Shown here: positions 1 to 9,962 of the stretch, piece by piece
Position numbering within the stretch: position 1 is the first letter of the stretch
How the letters are laid out: every line of letters starts with the position of its first letter
From: Flavobacterium aerium
GTDB taxonomy: Bacteria; Bacteroidota; Bacteroidia; Flavobacteriales; Flavobacteriaceae
NCBI RefSeq assembly: GCF_030766725.1
Contig: NZ_JARQWR010000006.1
Span: 209,533-273,532 of the forward strand
Direction: 5' to 3'
DNA length: 64,000 bases
Program-made: the position numbers and the translations under genes
The notes under the pieces: generated by a model
Databases searched by the model: none
Told to the model about the DNA's origin: nothing
The model's input: the letters and a program-made list of their open reading frames with translations, nothing else

Positions 1-43
1 AGAGCTATTGTTGAACAGACAAGCTTTTTTACACGGAGAATAA
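1..43 (+). other. Possible 3' end of an upstream plus-strand gene
   Basis: One forward frame reads ELLLNRQAFLHGE and stops at TAA 41-43, just before the terminator at 70-93. This would fit the tail of a gene that begins outside the window. A second frame stays open through the terminator, which is less likely to be coding. The fragment is too short to identify, so this is a guess from layout only. Confidence 0.25.
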
Positions 44-69
44 ATTGTAGATTTTCTATACATAAAAAA

Positions 70-93
70 AACCTCAAGATGATTCTTGAGGTT
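70..93. terminator. Bidirectional intrinsic terminator
   Basis: The arms AACCTCAAG and CTTGAGGTT are perfectly complementary around a 6-base loop, with an A run on the left and a T run on the right. It can end the minus-strand gene at 125-670 and any plus-strand gene entering from the left. Confidence 0.85.
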
Positions 94-124
94 TTTTGTT
101 TTGAGGCAATTATTTTATTCTGCT

Positions 125-670
125 TTATTGTGGCATAAAAGTGTAGGTTTCTACTTTTATACCATCTGATTTTTCATCATACGTTTCCAATAAGAAATTT
201 CCATTTCCATCAAAATATCCAAAAGAAGTAGTACCGTTTTTAGCTTTGTAAATCCAGTTGTTATTCGATGTTTTTCTTAATACACCCAATTTTCCTGCTT
301 CTGGAGTAGAAACGATATATCCATTTTGATCCGCTTCAAAGGCATATTTTTTGCCATTCAGCATATAATAATCAAACTTATTTACTTTACGCTCTACAGT
401 TTGTCCATTCGCTACCACTGTGGTAGTTTTAGTTACTTCTACAGGTGTTTTTTGCATATCACGATCACTTTTTTTGTTTGGTGATATGGTTTTGTCTTTT
501 AACTGTAGGCTCTGTACTTGATCTATTTCTTCCGTTTTGATGATGGTTTCCGGTGTTCCATTATTCACTTTTAGAATTGTTGTCTTAGTTTCTTTCTGAA
601 CATTTTTGTTTTGGGCACTTAATCCAATCGTAAGAAACAGTGTAAGAATACTTAGGGCGATCTTTTTCAT
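125..670 (-). CDS. Secreted hypothetical protein, 181 aa
   Basis: The first 19 residues form a clear Sec signal peptide (MKK, hydrophobic core, cut after LSAQ), so the product is probably periplasmic or secreted. The middle is rich in Lys, Thr and Val (residues about 22-95) and looks poorly structured. The C-terminal half carries short Tyr/Gly-rich strands (FDYYMLNGKKYAFEADQNGY and FGYFDGNGNFLLETYDE) that suggest small beta repeats. No catalytic motif is visible and I do not recognise a named family. It is monocistronic: the terminator at 70-93 lies directly downstream, and ychF starts divergently 257 bases upstream. Confidence 0.75.
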   Translation of the reverse strand: MKKIALSILTLFLTIGLSAQNKNVQKETKTTILKVNNGTPETIIKTEEIDQVQSLQLKDKTISPNKKSDRDMQKTPVEVTKTTTVVANGQTVERKVNKFDYYMLNGKKYAFEADQNGYIVSTPEAGKLGVLRKTSNNNWIYKAKNGTTSFGYFDGNGNFLLETYDEKSDGIKVETYTFMPQ

Positions 671-827
671 AACAATTATTTTAAAGGTTAGTCTAGTAAA
701 TTTAACTAAAAAATGTTAAAATAACTATTAACATAATCTTAAATAAAAATAAAATTTACCCGAATTTGTCACAAATCAAGTTTTACATTGTTTTTTGAAG
801 GTATTAAATTTTTTGAAACCAAAAGCT

Positions 828-835
828 TATATTTG
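828..835 (+). promoter_or_regulatory. -7 promoter element of ychF
   Basis: TATATTTG followed by C matches the Bacteroidota -7 consensus TAnnTTTG. It would give a leader of roughly 85-90 bases before the ychF ATG at 927. No good -33 TTG at the usual 17-23 base spacing is visible. Confidence 0.55.
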
Positions 836-926
836 CAGCCTGAAAAAATAGGAATTAAAAAGAATAATTAACAAACCAGAGCTGTTTTGTACAATAACAG
901 TCAGTAATGGGAATATAATTTATATA

Positions 927-2021
927 ATGAAAGCAGGAATTGTAGGATTGCCGAATGTTGGAAAATCAACGTTATTCAATTGTTTATCGAATGCAAAAGC
1001 ACAAAGTGCTAACTTCCCTTTTTGTACTATTGAACCCAACATTGGAGTGGTCAATGTTCCAGATCCAAGATTGGAGAAATTGGAAGAATTAGTAAACCCA
1101 GAACGTGTTCAGCCTGCTACTGTTGATATAGTTGATATTGCCGGACTAGTAAAAGGTGCAAGTAAAGGAGAAGGTTTAGGAAATCAATTCTTAGGAAATA
1201 TTAGAGAGTGTAATGCGATTATTCACGTATTGCGTTGTTTTGATAATGATAACATTGTTCACGTAGATGGAAATGTAAATCCAATTCGCGATAAAGAAAC
1301 AATCGATATCGAATTGCAACTGAAAGATTTAGATACTGTTGAGAAACGTTTGGAAAAAGTAAAAAGGGCTGCAAAAACAGGAAATAAAGAAGCACAAGTT
1401 GAAGAAGCTTTATTAGAACGTATCAAAGGAACTTTATTACAAGCTAAATCTGCTAGAACAGTTGAAGTATTGAATAATGACGAAGAAGTATTAATGGAAA
1501 GTTTCCAATTGATTACTTCTAAGCCAGTATTATATGTATGTAACGTGGATGAAGAATCTGCTGCAACTGGAAATAAATATGTAGATCAGATTAAAGAATT
1601 AGTGAAAGATGAAGATGCTGAGGTTATTATCTTGGCAGTTGGAACAGAAGCTGATATTACAGAATTAGAAACATATGAAGAACGTAAAATGTTTTTAGAA
1701 GATTTAGGTCTTCAAGAACCAGGAGCATCTGTTTTAATCCGTTCTGCTTATAAATTATTAAACCAACAAACTTATTTTACAGCAGGTGTAAAAGAAGTGC
1801 GTGCTTGGACTATTAATGTTGGGTCTACAGCACCACAAGCTGCTGGAGTAATCCATACTGATTTTGAAAAAGGATTTATCCGTGCAGAAGTTATTGCTTA
1901 CAATGATTTCGTAAGCTTTGGTTCTGAGGCTAAAGTAAAAGAAGCAGGTAAATTACGTGTTGAAGGAAAAGAATATATCGTTAAAGATGGTGATGTAATG
2001 CATTTCAGATTTAATGTATAA
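927..2021 (+). CDS. ychF: Redox-regulated ATPase YchF (Obg-family)
   Basis: A universally conserved P-loop NTPase that binds ribosomes and prefers ATP over GTP. The 364-residue length is normal for the family. Walker A is GLPNVGKST at residues 7-15, the switch region is DIAGLVKGASKGEGLGN at about 70-86, a helical insert follows at about 130-200, and a C-terminal TGS domain ends in the typical MHFRFNV. The ATG start fits the family N-terminus (MKAGIVGLPNVGKS). It stands alone, with a promoter at 828 and a terminator at 2041-2065. This is an ordinary core gene with no oddities. Confidence 0.97.
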   Translation: MKAGIVGLPNVGKSTLFNCLSNAKAQSANFPFCTIEPNIGVVNVPDPRLEKLEELVNPERVQPATVDIVDIAGLVKGASKGEGLGNQFLGNIRECNAIIHVLRCFDNDNIVHVDGNVNPIRDKETIDIELQLKDLDTVEKRLEKVKRAAKTGNKEAQVEEALLERIKGTLLQAKSARTVEVLNNDEEVLMESFQLITSKPVLYVCNVDEESAATGNKYVDQIKELVKDEDAEVIILAVGTEADITELETYEERKMFLEDLGLQEPGASVLIRSAYKLLNQQTYFTAGVKEVRAWTINVGSTAPQAAGVIHTDFEKGFIRAEVIAYNDFVSFGSEAKVKEAGKLRVEGKEYIVKDGDVMHFRFNV

Positions 2022-2040
2022 TCAAATATAGAATATTAAA

Positions 2041-2065
2041 AAAAGGAACCTTATTGGTTCCTTTT
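2041..2065. terminator. Intrinsic terminator after ychF
   Basis: AAAAGGAACC and GGTTCCTTTT pair around a TTATT loop and continue into a T run, 20 bases after the ychF stop. Confidence 0.85.
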
Positions 2066-2134
2066 TTTATGGAGTGCTGTTTCGATAACACTAAAAAAGT
2101 CAGTCAGAAAAGTCTACTTTTTAACGATAAATAG

Positions 2135-2146
2135 TACATTAGCGTA
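2135..2146 (+). promoter_or_regulatory. Variant -7 element (TACATTAG) before FMN reductase
   Basis: TACATTAGCGTA lies 35 bases before the ATG at 2182. It resembles TAnnTTTG with one change. The same 12 bases occur before the DUF1003 gene at 18968-18979, which supports a role as a promoter element. Confidence 0.4.
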
Positions 2147-2181
2147 AAATAAGAACATAGTAAACTCAAATACCTCGATTT

Positions 2182-2715
2182 ATGAAAATAGTAGCTTTTG
2201 CAGGAAGTAACAGCAAAAAATCAATTAATAAGCAATTAGCAACTTATGCAGCAAGTCTGTTTGATAATGCAGATGTAGAAGTCCTAGATTTGAATGACTA
2301 TGAAATGCCGATATTTAGCATTGATGATGAAAAAGAATCAGGTCAGCCAAAAGAAGCACAAGCATTTTTAGATAAAATTGCAGAAGCCGATTTTTTAATA
2401 CTGTCTTTGGCAGAAAATAATGGAAACTACTCAGCAGCATTTAAGAACGTATTTGATTGGAGTACCCGATTAAAGAAAGAAGTTTTTCAACATAAACCAA
2501 TGCTTTTAATGGCAACTTCACCCGGTGGTAGAGGTGGTAAAAGTGTTTTAGAACTTGCAGAAAAAAGCTTAGCTTTTTATGGTGGTAATATTAAAGGAAC
2601 TTACTCTTTACCAGAGTTTTATCAAAACTTTGATGAAGCAAAAGGAATAATAAGCAGTGAAGAATACAATAACTATTTGAAAGAAATAGTTCAAGGTATT
2701 CAAAAGCAATTATAA
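2182..2715 (+). CDS. NADPH-dependent FMN reductase family protein
   Basis: A 177-residue flavodoxin-like protein of the NADPH-dependent FMN reductase/chromate reductase family. These use NAD(P)H to reduce flavin, quinones or azo compounds in the cytoplasm. The FMN-phosphate loop is AGSNSKKSIN at residues 7-16, and ENNGNYSAAFKNVFDW at about 79-94 is the conserved FMN/dimer motif. A second conserved segment, MATSPGGRGG, lies at about 112-121. It is 12 bases upstream of pncB and likely shares its transcript. That pairing could link flavin or NAD(P)H use with NAD salvage, but the true substrate cannot be read from sequence. Confidence 0.88.
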   Translation: MKIVAFAGSNSKKSINKQLATYAASLFDNADVEVLDLNDYEMPIFSIDDEKESGQPKEAQAFLDKIAEADFLILSLAENNGNYSAAFKNVFDWSTRLKKEVFQHKPMLLMATSPGGRGGKSVLELAEKSLAFYGGNIKGTYSLPEFYQNFDEAKGIISSEEYNNYLKEIVQGIQKQL

Positions 2716-2727
2716 AAAACAAATTTT

Positions 2728-3912
2728 ATGGAGGCATTAAATACAATAGTTTTGCCATCATTGCTGGATAATGATTTTTATAAATTCACGATGCAGCATG
2801 CTGTTATTAAATTGTTCCCGAATGCAAAAGGAAGATATGCATTCATCAATAGAGGGAAGCATGAGTTTCCGGATGGATTTGCAGTAGCCTTGCGAAGAGC
2901 CGTTGATGTAATGGCAGACTTGAAGCTAACCAAACAGGAAAAAGAATATCTAGCGGTTAATTGCCCTTATTTAGATCCTACTTATTTGGATTTTCTACAA
3001 GGCTATCGCTATGATCCAGATGAAGTGACTATAGTTCAAGAAGATGGAGAATTGACCGTTACTGTTGAGGGAAATTGGTATCGAACCATATTATGGGAAG
3101 TGCCGTTAATGTCCTTGATTTGCGAATTATATTATCAAATGCAAGGGAAGAAACGGATAGATGATGAAGCAGTTGTAGCGGTTACTCGAGAGAAAATAGA
3201 AAAGTATAAAGCACTCAATATTACTATCGCAGAATTTGGAACCCGTCGTCGACACTCCTACCAAGTACATAATTTAGTAGTAAAAGCTTTGTCGGAATAT
3301 GGAAATGGAAGTTTCATTGGGACAAGCAATGTCCATTTGGCAATGCGTTACAATACAAAACCCATAGGAACTCACGCCCACGAATGGTTTATGTTTCATG
3401 CGGCAAAATATGGCTTTAAAATGTCTAATTCATTAGGATTAGAACATTGGTCGGATATTTACCGAGGCGATTTAGGAATTGCATTAACAGATACCTATAC
3501 AACAGAAGTGTTTTTTGAGCAATTCGATAAAAAATTTGCAAAGCTATTTGATGGAGTTCGTCATGATAGTGGAGATCCATTGGAGTTTGCTGATAAAACA
3601 ATTCGACACTATCAGAAATTTGGAATTAACCCAATGTCAAAAACGATTATTTTTTCAGATAGTTTGAACTATGAAAAAGTAGAACGTATCGCGAATTATT
3701 GCCAAGGCAAAATAGGAATATCATTTGGTATTGGAACAAACTTTACCAATGATGTAGGTTTACAATCGATGAATATTGTAATCAAAATGGTAGAAGCCTT
3801 TCCAGAAGGAGCACATTGGACAGATGTTGTAAAATTATCCGATGAAAAAGGAAAACATACCGGAACACCAAGAATGATTCATTTGGCAAAAGAACTTTTA
3901 GAAATCGATTAA
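2728..3912 (+). CDS. pncB: Nicotinate phosphoribosyltransferase
   Basis: Makes nicotinate mononucleotide from nicotinate and PRPP (with ATP) in the Preiss-Handler NAD salvage pathway, in the cytosol. The 394-residue length fits the PncB/NAPRTase family. FGTRRRHSY at residues 170-178 and the RHDSGDP segment near residue 278 are family signatures around the substrate and PRPP sites; the FGIGTNFTND segment near 335 is the phosphate-binding loop. It follows the FMN reductase by 12 bases, so the two are probably an operon, closed by the terminator at 3964-3998. Confidence 0.95.
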   Translation: MEALNTIVLPSLLDNDFYKFTMQHAVIKLFPNAKGRYAFINRGKHEFPDGFAVALRRAVDVMADLKLTKQEKEYLAVNCPYLDPTYLDFLQGYRYDPDEVTIVQEDGELTVTVEGNWYRTILWEVPLMSLICELYYQMQGKKRIDDEAVVAVTREKIEKYKALNITIAEFGTRRRHSYQVHNLVVKALSEYGNGSFIGTSNVHLAMRYNTKPIGTHAHEWFMFHAAKYGFKMSNSLGLEHWSDIYRGDLGIALTDTYTTEVFFEQFDKKFAKLFDGVRHDSGDPLEFADKTIRHYQKFGINPMSKTIIFSDSLNYEKVERIANYCQGKIGISFGIGTNFTNDVGLQSMNIVIKMVEAFPEGAHWTDVVKLSDEKGKHTGTPRMIHLAKELLEID

Positions 3913-3963
3913 GATGGATGCTAATTAAATTTTACACCAAGAAAAGTTCTTTTCGGGTGTTTT

Positions 3964-3998
3964 AAAAACCTGCTTTTTATTAAAAAAAGCAGGTTTTT
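3964..3998. terminator. Intrinsic terminator after pncB
   Basis: A perfect 15-base stem (AAAAACCTGCTTTTT with its complement) around a 5-base loop, ending in T5. Confidence 0.85.
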
Positions 3999-4121
3999 CT
4001 TATTTTATTGGGCATGAGCCGATTAAGAGTATTGTAATAATTTTCTTTTAATAAAATTTTAATCACTCACTTTCATTTTTTGAGGATATATAGTACCTTA
4101 GCTGAAAATCCAGAAAAATAC

Positions 4122-5990
4122 ATGTCAGAACAAAATCAGTACACCGAAGACAACATACGTTCACTCGATTGGAAAGAGCATATCCGTATGCGTCCTGGAA
4201 TGTACATTGGTAAATTGGGAGATGGATCTTCGCCAGATGATGGTATTTATATTCTTTTAAAAGAGGTTTTAGACAACTGTATCGATGAGTTCGTTATGGG
4301 AGCAGGGAAAACTATTGAGGTAACGATCAAGGATAAATCCGTTTCGGTTCGTGATTACGGCCGTGGAATTCCTCTTGGAAAAGTAGTCGATGTAGTTTCG
4401 AAAATGAATACGGGAGGAAAATATGACTCCAAAGCGTTCCAGAAATCTGTTGGTTTAAATGGAGTTGGAACAAAAGCCGTGAATGCACTTTCTAATTATT
4501 TTCGTGTAGAATCTGTTCGTGATAACCAACAAAAAGTAGCTGAATTTTCAGCTGGTAATTTGGTTCTTGAAGAAGATGTAGTGGAGACTACAAAACGAAA
4601 AGGAACGAAAGTTACTTTTATTCCAGATGAAGCCATATTTAAGAATTATAAATTCCGATTAGAATATGTGATTAAAATGGTTAAAAACTATTGTTACTTA
4701 AACAACGGTTTGACAATTTTATTCAATGGAGAAAAATACATTTCTGAAAACGGACTTCGAGATTTATTAGAAGAAACAATCAGTTCGGATGATTTAGAAT
4801 ACCCGATCATCCATTTAAAAGATACAGATATTGAGGTTGCTTTAACGCATAGTAAAACACAATATAGCGAAGAATACCACTCTTTTGTAAACGGTCAGAA
4901 TACCACACAAGGAGGAACACACTTAGCAGCCTATAGAGAAGCGATTGTAAAAACCATACGTGAATTTTACAATAAGAGTTTCGAAGCATCAGATGTTCGT
5001 AAATCGATAGTAAGTGCCATTAGCATCAAGGTAATGGAACCTGTATTTGAATCCCAAACCAAGACCAAATTAGGGTCAATGGATATGGGATCTGATGATG
5101 GAACGCCTGCGGTATCAGTTCGTACTTTTGTTAATGATTTCGTTAAAACCAAATTAGATAATTATTTACATAAAAACCCTCCAACGGCAGAAGCTTTACT
5201 CCGTAAAATTTTGCAAGCCGAAAGAGAACGTAAAGAATTATCAGGAATTCGAAAACTAGCAACAGACCGTGCTAAGAAAGCCAATCTTCATAATAAAAAA
5301 TTAAGGGACTGTCGTGCACATCTTCCCGATACAAAGAATCCTAGGAATTTAGAAAGTACACTTTTTATTACCGAGGGAGATTCGGCTTCTGGATCGATTA
5401 CTAAGTCAAGAGACGTAAATACACAAGCTGTTTTTAGTTTGCGTGGTAAGCCGTTAAATTCATACGGAATGACGAAGAAAATTGTGTATGAAAATGAAGA
5501 ATTCAATTTACTGCAAGCCGCTTTGGATATTGAAGACGGATTAGAAAAATTGCGATATAACAATATTGTAATCGCAACCGATGCCGATGTCGATGGAATG
5601 CACATTCGTTTGTTGTTGATCACTTTCTTTCTTCAATTTTTTCCTGAATTAATAAAAGAAGGACATTTATATATTTTGCAGACACCCCTTTTCAGGGTTA
5701 GAAATAAAAAAGAAACCATCTATTGTTATTCTGAGGAAGAAAGAAAAGATGCGATTGAAAAATTAAAGCCAAAGCCAGAAATTACACGATTTAAAGGTTT
5801 AGGAGAGATTTCACCAGATGAGTTCAAGAACTTTATTGGAGATACCATTCGTCTTGACCCTATTATGATGGATAAAAATACATCGATAGAACAATTGTTA
5901 TCTTTCTATATGGGTAAAAATACACCCGATAGACAAGAGTTTATTATTAAGAATTTAAAAGTAGAATTAGACACAATAGAGGAAGCTTAG
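4122..5990 (+). CDS. parE: DNA topoisomerase IV subunit B
   Basis: ATPase subunit of topoisomerase IV, which unlinks daughter chromosomes with ParC. From the ATG at 4122 it has 622 residues. GHKL ATPase motifs lie in the first 200 residues ([30 protein letters not shown]), a transducer domain follows, then the TOPRIM domain with EGDSASG at about 418 and metal-binding DADVDG at 487-492. A longer frame opens at TTG 4080, but TACCTTAGC at 4094-4102 resembles a -7 promoter element inside that extension, and [15 protein letters not shown] is the more natural N-terminus. parC starts 22 bases downstream, an expected operon. Confidence 0.95.
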   Translation: MSEQNQYTEDNIRSLDWKEHIRMRPGMYIGKLGDGSSPDDGIYILLKEVLDNCIDEFVMGAGKTIEVTIKDKSVSVRDYGRGIPLGKVVDVVSKMNTGGKYDSKAFQKSVGLNGVGTKAVNALSNYFRVESVRDNQQKVAEFSAGNLVLEEDVVETTKRKGTKVTFIPDEAIFKNYKFRLEYVIKMVKNYCYLNNGLTILFNGEKYISENGLRDLLEETISSDDLEYPIIHLKDTDIEVALTHSKTQYSEEYHSFVNGQNTTQGGTHLAAYREAIVKTIREFYNKSFEASDVRKSIVSAISIKVMEPVFESQTKTKLGSMDMGSDDGTPAVSVRTFVNDFVKTKLDNYLHKNPPTAEALLRKILQAERERKELSGIRKLATDRAKKANLHNKKLRDCRAHLPDTKNPRNLESTLFITEGDSASGSITKSRDVNTQAVFSLRGKPLNSYGMTKKIVYENEEFNLLQAALDIEDGLEKLRYNNIVIATDADVDGMHIRLLLITFFLQFFPELIKEGHLYILQTPLFRVRNKKETIYCYSEEERKDAIEKLKPKPEITRFKGLGEISPDEFKNFIGDTIRLDPIMMDKNTSIEQLLSFYMGKNTPDRQEFIIKNLKVELDTIEEA

Positions 5991-6012
5991 TAGTTATAGA
6001 GTACAAAAGAAT

Positions 6013-8730
6013 ATGAAAGACGAAGAAGACGATAACATAATTCCAAATAACGAAGAGAATAATTCTGAAGAGAATAATTCTATTGATGAAAATCAGGAAG
6101 AAGATGACTCTGATGATGTTATTGAAGTAGATGCTAGACATTTTGAAGGACAGCATTTTTACGAAAATAACGAAGAGGGAGGTGATACTATCACCAAAGT
6201 TACCGGAATGTATAAAGACTGGTTTTTGGATTATGCTTCATACGTAATTTTGGAGCGTGCAGTTCCGGCTATCGAGGACGGATTTAAACCGGTACAACGT
6301 CGTATCATGCACTCTCTAAAAGAATTGGATGATGGTCGATATAATAAAGTAGCCAATGTTGTAGGTCACACCATGCAATATCACCCACACGGTGATGCGA
6401 GTATTGGTGATGCTATGGTACAAATAGGTCAAAAAGAATTATTAATAGATTGTCAGGGAAACTGGGGTAACATCCTTACAGGTGATGGTGCAGCAGCTTC
6501 ACGTTATATTGAGGCTCGTTTATCCAAATTTGCCTTAGAGGTTTTGTATTCTCCAAAAATTACTGATTGGGGAGTTTCATACGATGGACGTAGAGCTGAA
6601 CCTAATAATCTTCCTGTAAAATTCCCTTTGCTTTTGGCTCAAGGAGCGGAAGGTATTGCAGTAGGACTTTCTACCAAAGTATTACCACATAACTTTAATG
6701 AATTAATCGACGCTTCGATAAAGATTCTTAAAGGAAAACCATTTACATTATATCCTGATTTTATGACTCAGGGTATTGCCGATGTCTCGAATTACAATGA
6801 TGGAATGCGTGGCGGACGTGTGCGTGTGCGTGCCAAAATTGGTCAATTAGATAAGAATACACTGGTCATTACACAAATTCCATTTTCGACGAATACGACT
6901 ACTTTAATCGATAGTATTTTGAAAGCCAATGATAAAGGTAAAATCAAAATCAAGAAAATTGAAGATAATACGGCGGCCGATGTAGAAATTTTGATTCATC
7001 TTTTTCCTGGAGTTTCTCCAGATAAAACGATTGATGCCCTGTTTGCTTTTACAGCTTGCGAAACTTCAGTTGCCCCTTTAGGTTGTGTGATTGAAGATAA
7101 TAAACCATTGTTTATTGGGGTATCTGCAATGTTGAAAATCTCAACAAGTAGAACAGTTGATTTACTTCGACAAGAATTAGAAATTCAATTAGAAGAATTA
7201 AAAAATAAATGGCATTTCTCTACGTTAGAAAAAATCTTCATTCGTGAAGAAATGTATATTGATTTCAAACTGTACGGAGACAGAGAAGAATTATACAAAT
7301 ATATGTATGATCGATTTGAGCCATTCAAGAAATCATTCGTTAGAGAGATTAACGATGATGATTTACAGCGATTAACACAAATTCCAATGATTCGTATTAC
7401 TCGTTTTGATTCTGACAAAGCTGATGATGTCATCGCTAGGTTAGAAGATGAAATGAAAGAAGTAGAACATAACTTGGAACACCTGACAGATTTTGCAATT
7501 GCATATTTTACCAAACTAAAAGAGAAGTATGGTAAAAATCGTGAACGCCAAACTGAGTTACGTATTTTTGATGATATTGAAGCTACCAAAGTAGTTTTAA
7601 GAAATACCAAATTGTATGTCAACAGAGAAGAAGGTTTTATCGGAACCAGCTTGAAAAAAGATGAATACTTAACGGATTGTTCGGATATTGATGATGTAAT
7701 TGTGTTTTTACGCGATGGTAAAATGATCATTACAAAAGTCGACGCGAAAACCTTCGTCGGGAAAGATATTATTCATGTAGCTATTTTTGATAAAAGCGAT
7801 AAACGCACAATTTACAACATGATTTACCGTGATGGAAAATCAGGTCCTTCGTATATAAAGCGTTTTAATGTTTCTGGAGTAACCCGTGATAAAGCGTATG
7901 ACCTAACAGCTGGAAGTTCTGGGTCTCAAGTAGTATATTTCTCTTGTAATCCAAATGGAGAAGCTGAGGTGGTAACCATTTTATTACGTCAAGTAGGAAG
8001 TATTAAGAAACTAAAATTTGATATTGATTTTGCTTCATTGCTCATTAAAGGAAGAACATCGAAAGGGAATTTGGTATCGAAATATCCAATTAAGAAAATC
8101 GAATTAAAAGAGAAAGGTATCTCAACATTGAAACCACGTAAAATATGGTTTGATGATACCGTTCAGCGATTGAATGTAGATGGAAGAGGAGAGCTTTTAG
8201 GAGAATTCCGAGGACATGATAAATTATTGATTGCTAGTCAATCAGGTAAATTAAAGGTAATTAGCCCGGAACTAACCACTCATTTTGATGAAGATATGGT
8301 TGTTTTGGAAAAATGGATGCCTAAAAAACCAATTTCAGTATTGTATTTTGATGGGGAAAAGGAACGCTATTATGTGAAACGTTTCCTAATTGAAAATGAG
8401 AATAAAGAAGAAGTATTTATTACGGAACATCCAAACTCTCAGTTAGAAATTATTGCAACAGATTATAGACCTGTAGTTGAGGTTGTTTTTGCAAAAGCAA
8501 AAGGAGTACAGAAAGAAAATATAGTAATTGATTTGGAAAGTTTTATAGCTGTAAAAGGAATTAAAGCATTAGGGAATCAATTGACAACGGATAAATTAAA
8601 ACAAGTAAATTTATTAGAATCATTACCTTATGAACCACCTGTAGAGGAGCTTCCAGAGGAAATGGAAGTAGAAGGTGATACTGATGTTAGTTTAGATGAT
8701 GACGGACAAATCACATTATCATTAGACTAA
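6013..8730 (+). CDS. parC: DNA topoisomerase IV subunit A
   Basis: Breakage-reunion subunit of topoisomerase IV; works with ParE upstream. It has 905 residues. Residues 1-60 are an acidic, Asn/Glu/Asp-rich extension that is probably disordered. The winged-helix core follows, with RRIMHSLKELDDGRYNKVANVVG and QGNWGN, and the catalytic Tyr165 in AAASRYIEARLSKF. A coiled coil (about 440-500) and a C-terminal beta-pinwheel region come next, and the tail is again acidic (PEEMEVEGDTDVSLDDD). Closed by the palindromic terminator at 8743-8775. The Tyr context and pairing with parE favour ParC over GyrA. Confidence 0.95.
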   Translation: MKDEEDDNIIPNNEENNSEENNSIDENQEEDDSDDVIEVDARHFEGQHFYENNEEGGDTITKVTGMYKDWFLDYASYVILERAVPAIEDGFKPVQRRIMHSLKELDDGRYNKVANVVGHTMQYHPHGDASIGDAMVQIGQKELLIDCQGNWGNILTGDGAAASRYIEARLSKFALEVLYSPKITDWGVSYDGRRAEPNNLPVKFPLLLAQGAEGIAVGLSTKVLPHNFNELIDASIKILKGKPFTLYPDFMTQGIADVSNYNDGMRGGRVRVRAKIGQLDKNTLVITQIPFSTNTTTLIDSILKANDKGKIKIKKIEDNTAADVEILIHLFPGVSPDKTIDALFAFTACETSVAPLGCVIEDNKPLFIGVSAMLKISTSRTVDLLRQELEIQLEELKNKWHFSTLEKIFIREEMYIDFKLYGDREELYKYMYDRFEPFKKSFVREINDDDLQRLTQIPMIRITRFDSDKADDVIARLEDEMKEVEHNLEHLTDFAIAYFTKLKEKYGKNRERQTELRIFDDIEATKVVLRNTKLYVNREEGFIGTSLKKDEYLTDCSDIDDVIVFLRDGKMIITKVDAKTFVGKDIIHVAIFDKSDKRTIYNMIYRDGKSGPSYIKRFNVSGVTRDKAYDLTAGSSGSQVVYFSCNPNGEAEVVTILLRQVGSIKKLKFDIDFASLLIKGRTSKGNLVSKYPIKKIELKEKGISTLKPRKIWFDDTVQRLNVDGRGELLGEFRGHDKLLIASQSGKLKVISPELTTHFDEDMVVLEKWMPKKPISVLYFDGEKERYYVKRFLIENENKEEVFITEHPNSQLEIIATDYRPVVEVVFAKAKGVQKENIVIDLESFIAVKGIKALGNQLTTDKLKQVNLLESLPYEPPVEELPEEMEVEGDTDVSLDDDGQITLSLD

Positions 8731-8742
8731 AGAATTAAGAAT

Positions 8743-8775
8743 AAAAAAAAGCGACTAGTACTAGTCGCTTTTTTT
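8743..8775. terminator. Bidirectional terminator between parC and terC
   Basis: A near-perfect palindrome (GCGACTAGTACTAGTCGC flanked by A8 and T7) between convergent genes, able to stop transcription from both sides. Confidence 0.9.
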
Positions 8776-8790
8776 ATAGAGTATATCGTT

Positions 8791-9570
8791 TTATTTTCTT
8801 TTGCGCATTTTCATATTAATGAATTCAACGGCTAAAGAGAATGCTATAGCAAAATATAAATATCCTTTAGGAACAGCCGATACACCTTGACCCCATATTT
8901 CAGCATGTGATAGGTGGGCACTTTCTGTAATAAGCATAAATCCAATTAAGATTAAGAAAGCTAAACCAAGAATTTGAATCGATGGATTTGCGTTTACAAA
9001 ATTTCCAACGGGTACAGCAAAGAGCATCATAATACCTACAGAGATTACAACGGCTGTAATCATGATGTATAAGGCACCTTGTGGATCTCCAATACTATTT
9101 GTCATACCAACAGCTGTAAGAATCGAATCGATAGAGAATATGATGTCTATCAAGATGATTTGGATGATTACACTTCCAAATGATTTTGAACTGGAAGTTT
9201 TCATGTGTTTTTCTTCTTCCCCTTTATGATCTACTTTTTCATGAATTTCTTTGGTACTCTTATAAATTAGGAATAAACCTCCGAGAAATAGAATAATACT
9301 TTGTCCTGTAACCTGAGAAGAGAACCATGATAAATGAACCGAGAACCAAGGTTCTTTCATCGCAATTAAATGTGAAATACCAAGTAGTAAAGCAATACGC
9401 ATGAACATGGCTAAAAACAAACCTACGCGAGTTGCTTTTTTACGATGTTCTTCTGGAAGTTTTCCAGTAACAATTGAAATAAAAATAATGTTATCAATTC
9501 CGAGAATAATTTCTAGAAAAGTCAACGTTAATAAAGCAATCCATGCATCTGGATTCAAGAATATTTCCAT
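8791..9570 (-). CDS. TerC family integral membrane protein
   Basis: A 259-residue polytopic protein of the TerC/Alx family, of which characterised members export manganese or protect membranes from metal stress. About seven hydrophobic segments are visible. The signature acidic stretches in membrane helices are present: LEIILGIDNIIFISI at residues about 19-33 and IDIIFSIDSILTAVGM at about 141-156. A charged cytoplasmic loop (KEIHEKVDHKGEEEKHMK) lies in the middle. It is the last gene of a minus-strand run from murQ; the small lipoprotein gene ends 13 bases upstream of it. The substrate is inferred from the family only. Confidence 0.93.
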   Translation of the reverse strand: MEIFLNPDAWIALLTLTFLEIILGIDNIIFISIVTGKLPEEHRKKATRVGLFLAMFMRIALLLGISHLIAMKEPWFSVHLSWFSSQVTGQSIILFLGGLFLIYKSTKEIHEKVDHKGEEEKHMKTSSSKSFGSVIIQIILIDIIFSIDSILTAVGMTNSIGDPQGALYIMITAVVISVGIMMLFAVPVGNFVNANPSIQILGLAFLILIGFMLITESAHLSHAEIWGQGVSAVPKGYLYFAIAFSLAVEFINMKMRKRK

Positions 9571-9583
9571 TTAAGATTCAGGT

Positions 9584-9958
9584 TTAGTTAATTTTATAAA
9601 CAGTTCCTCGTTGTTTTTGTGTGTCGCCAACATTAGAGAATTCAAATGTATATGAATTTTCTTTGGTTGTCAAAATTTTCATATGAATAGCTCTTTTTTC
9701 ATGTCTGTTTTTAGGATGCATTTTTTGAAGGATATATTCGCAATTATTAATCCAACGGATCGAAGAAGTATCTTGTTTTCCTTCAAAATAATCAATTTCC
9801 ATGTTTTCAGTACGTTCGAAAATAGTTGTCTTTTTTTTGCCATCTACTTCAAAATCAAACTTGAATTTTCCAGTTTTAAAATCAGCACACTTGCGTTCTC
9901 TGTCGTAACAAGAAGTAAAAAGAAATAGAAGAGCAGGGATGATTAGTAATTTTTTCAT
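9584..9958 (-). CDS. Small conserved lipoprotein (often mislabelled 'DNA topoisomerase IV')
   Basis: A 124-residue protein with a lipoprotein signal: MKKLLIIPALLFLFTSC, with Cys17 as the lipidation site. The mature part begins YDRERKCADFKTGKFKFDF and contains IDYFEGKQDTSSIRWINNCEY, a pattern I know from small flavobacterial lipoproteins beside parC. From memory, many database entries of this family are named 'DNA topoisomerase IV', an apparent naming error spread from the neighbour; nothing in the protein resembles a topoisomerase. The function is unknown. It lies between the DUF1572-type gene (4 bases upstream) and terC. Confidence 0.85.
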   Translation of the reverse strand: MKKLLIIPALLFLFTSCYDRERKCADFKTGKFKFDFEVDGKKKTTIFERTENMEIDYFEGKQDTSSIRWINNCEYILQKMHPKNRHEKRAIHMKILTTKENSYTFEFSNVGDTQKQRGTVYKIN

Positions 9959-9962
9959 TTAA

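Noticed and set aside
4080..4121. TTG start for ParE 14 codons upstream
   Set aside because: A TACCTTAGC promoter-like element lies inside the extension, and the ATG at 4122 gives the natural N-terminus.
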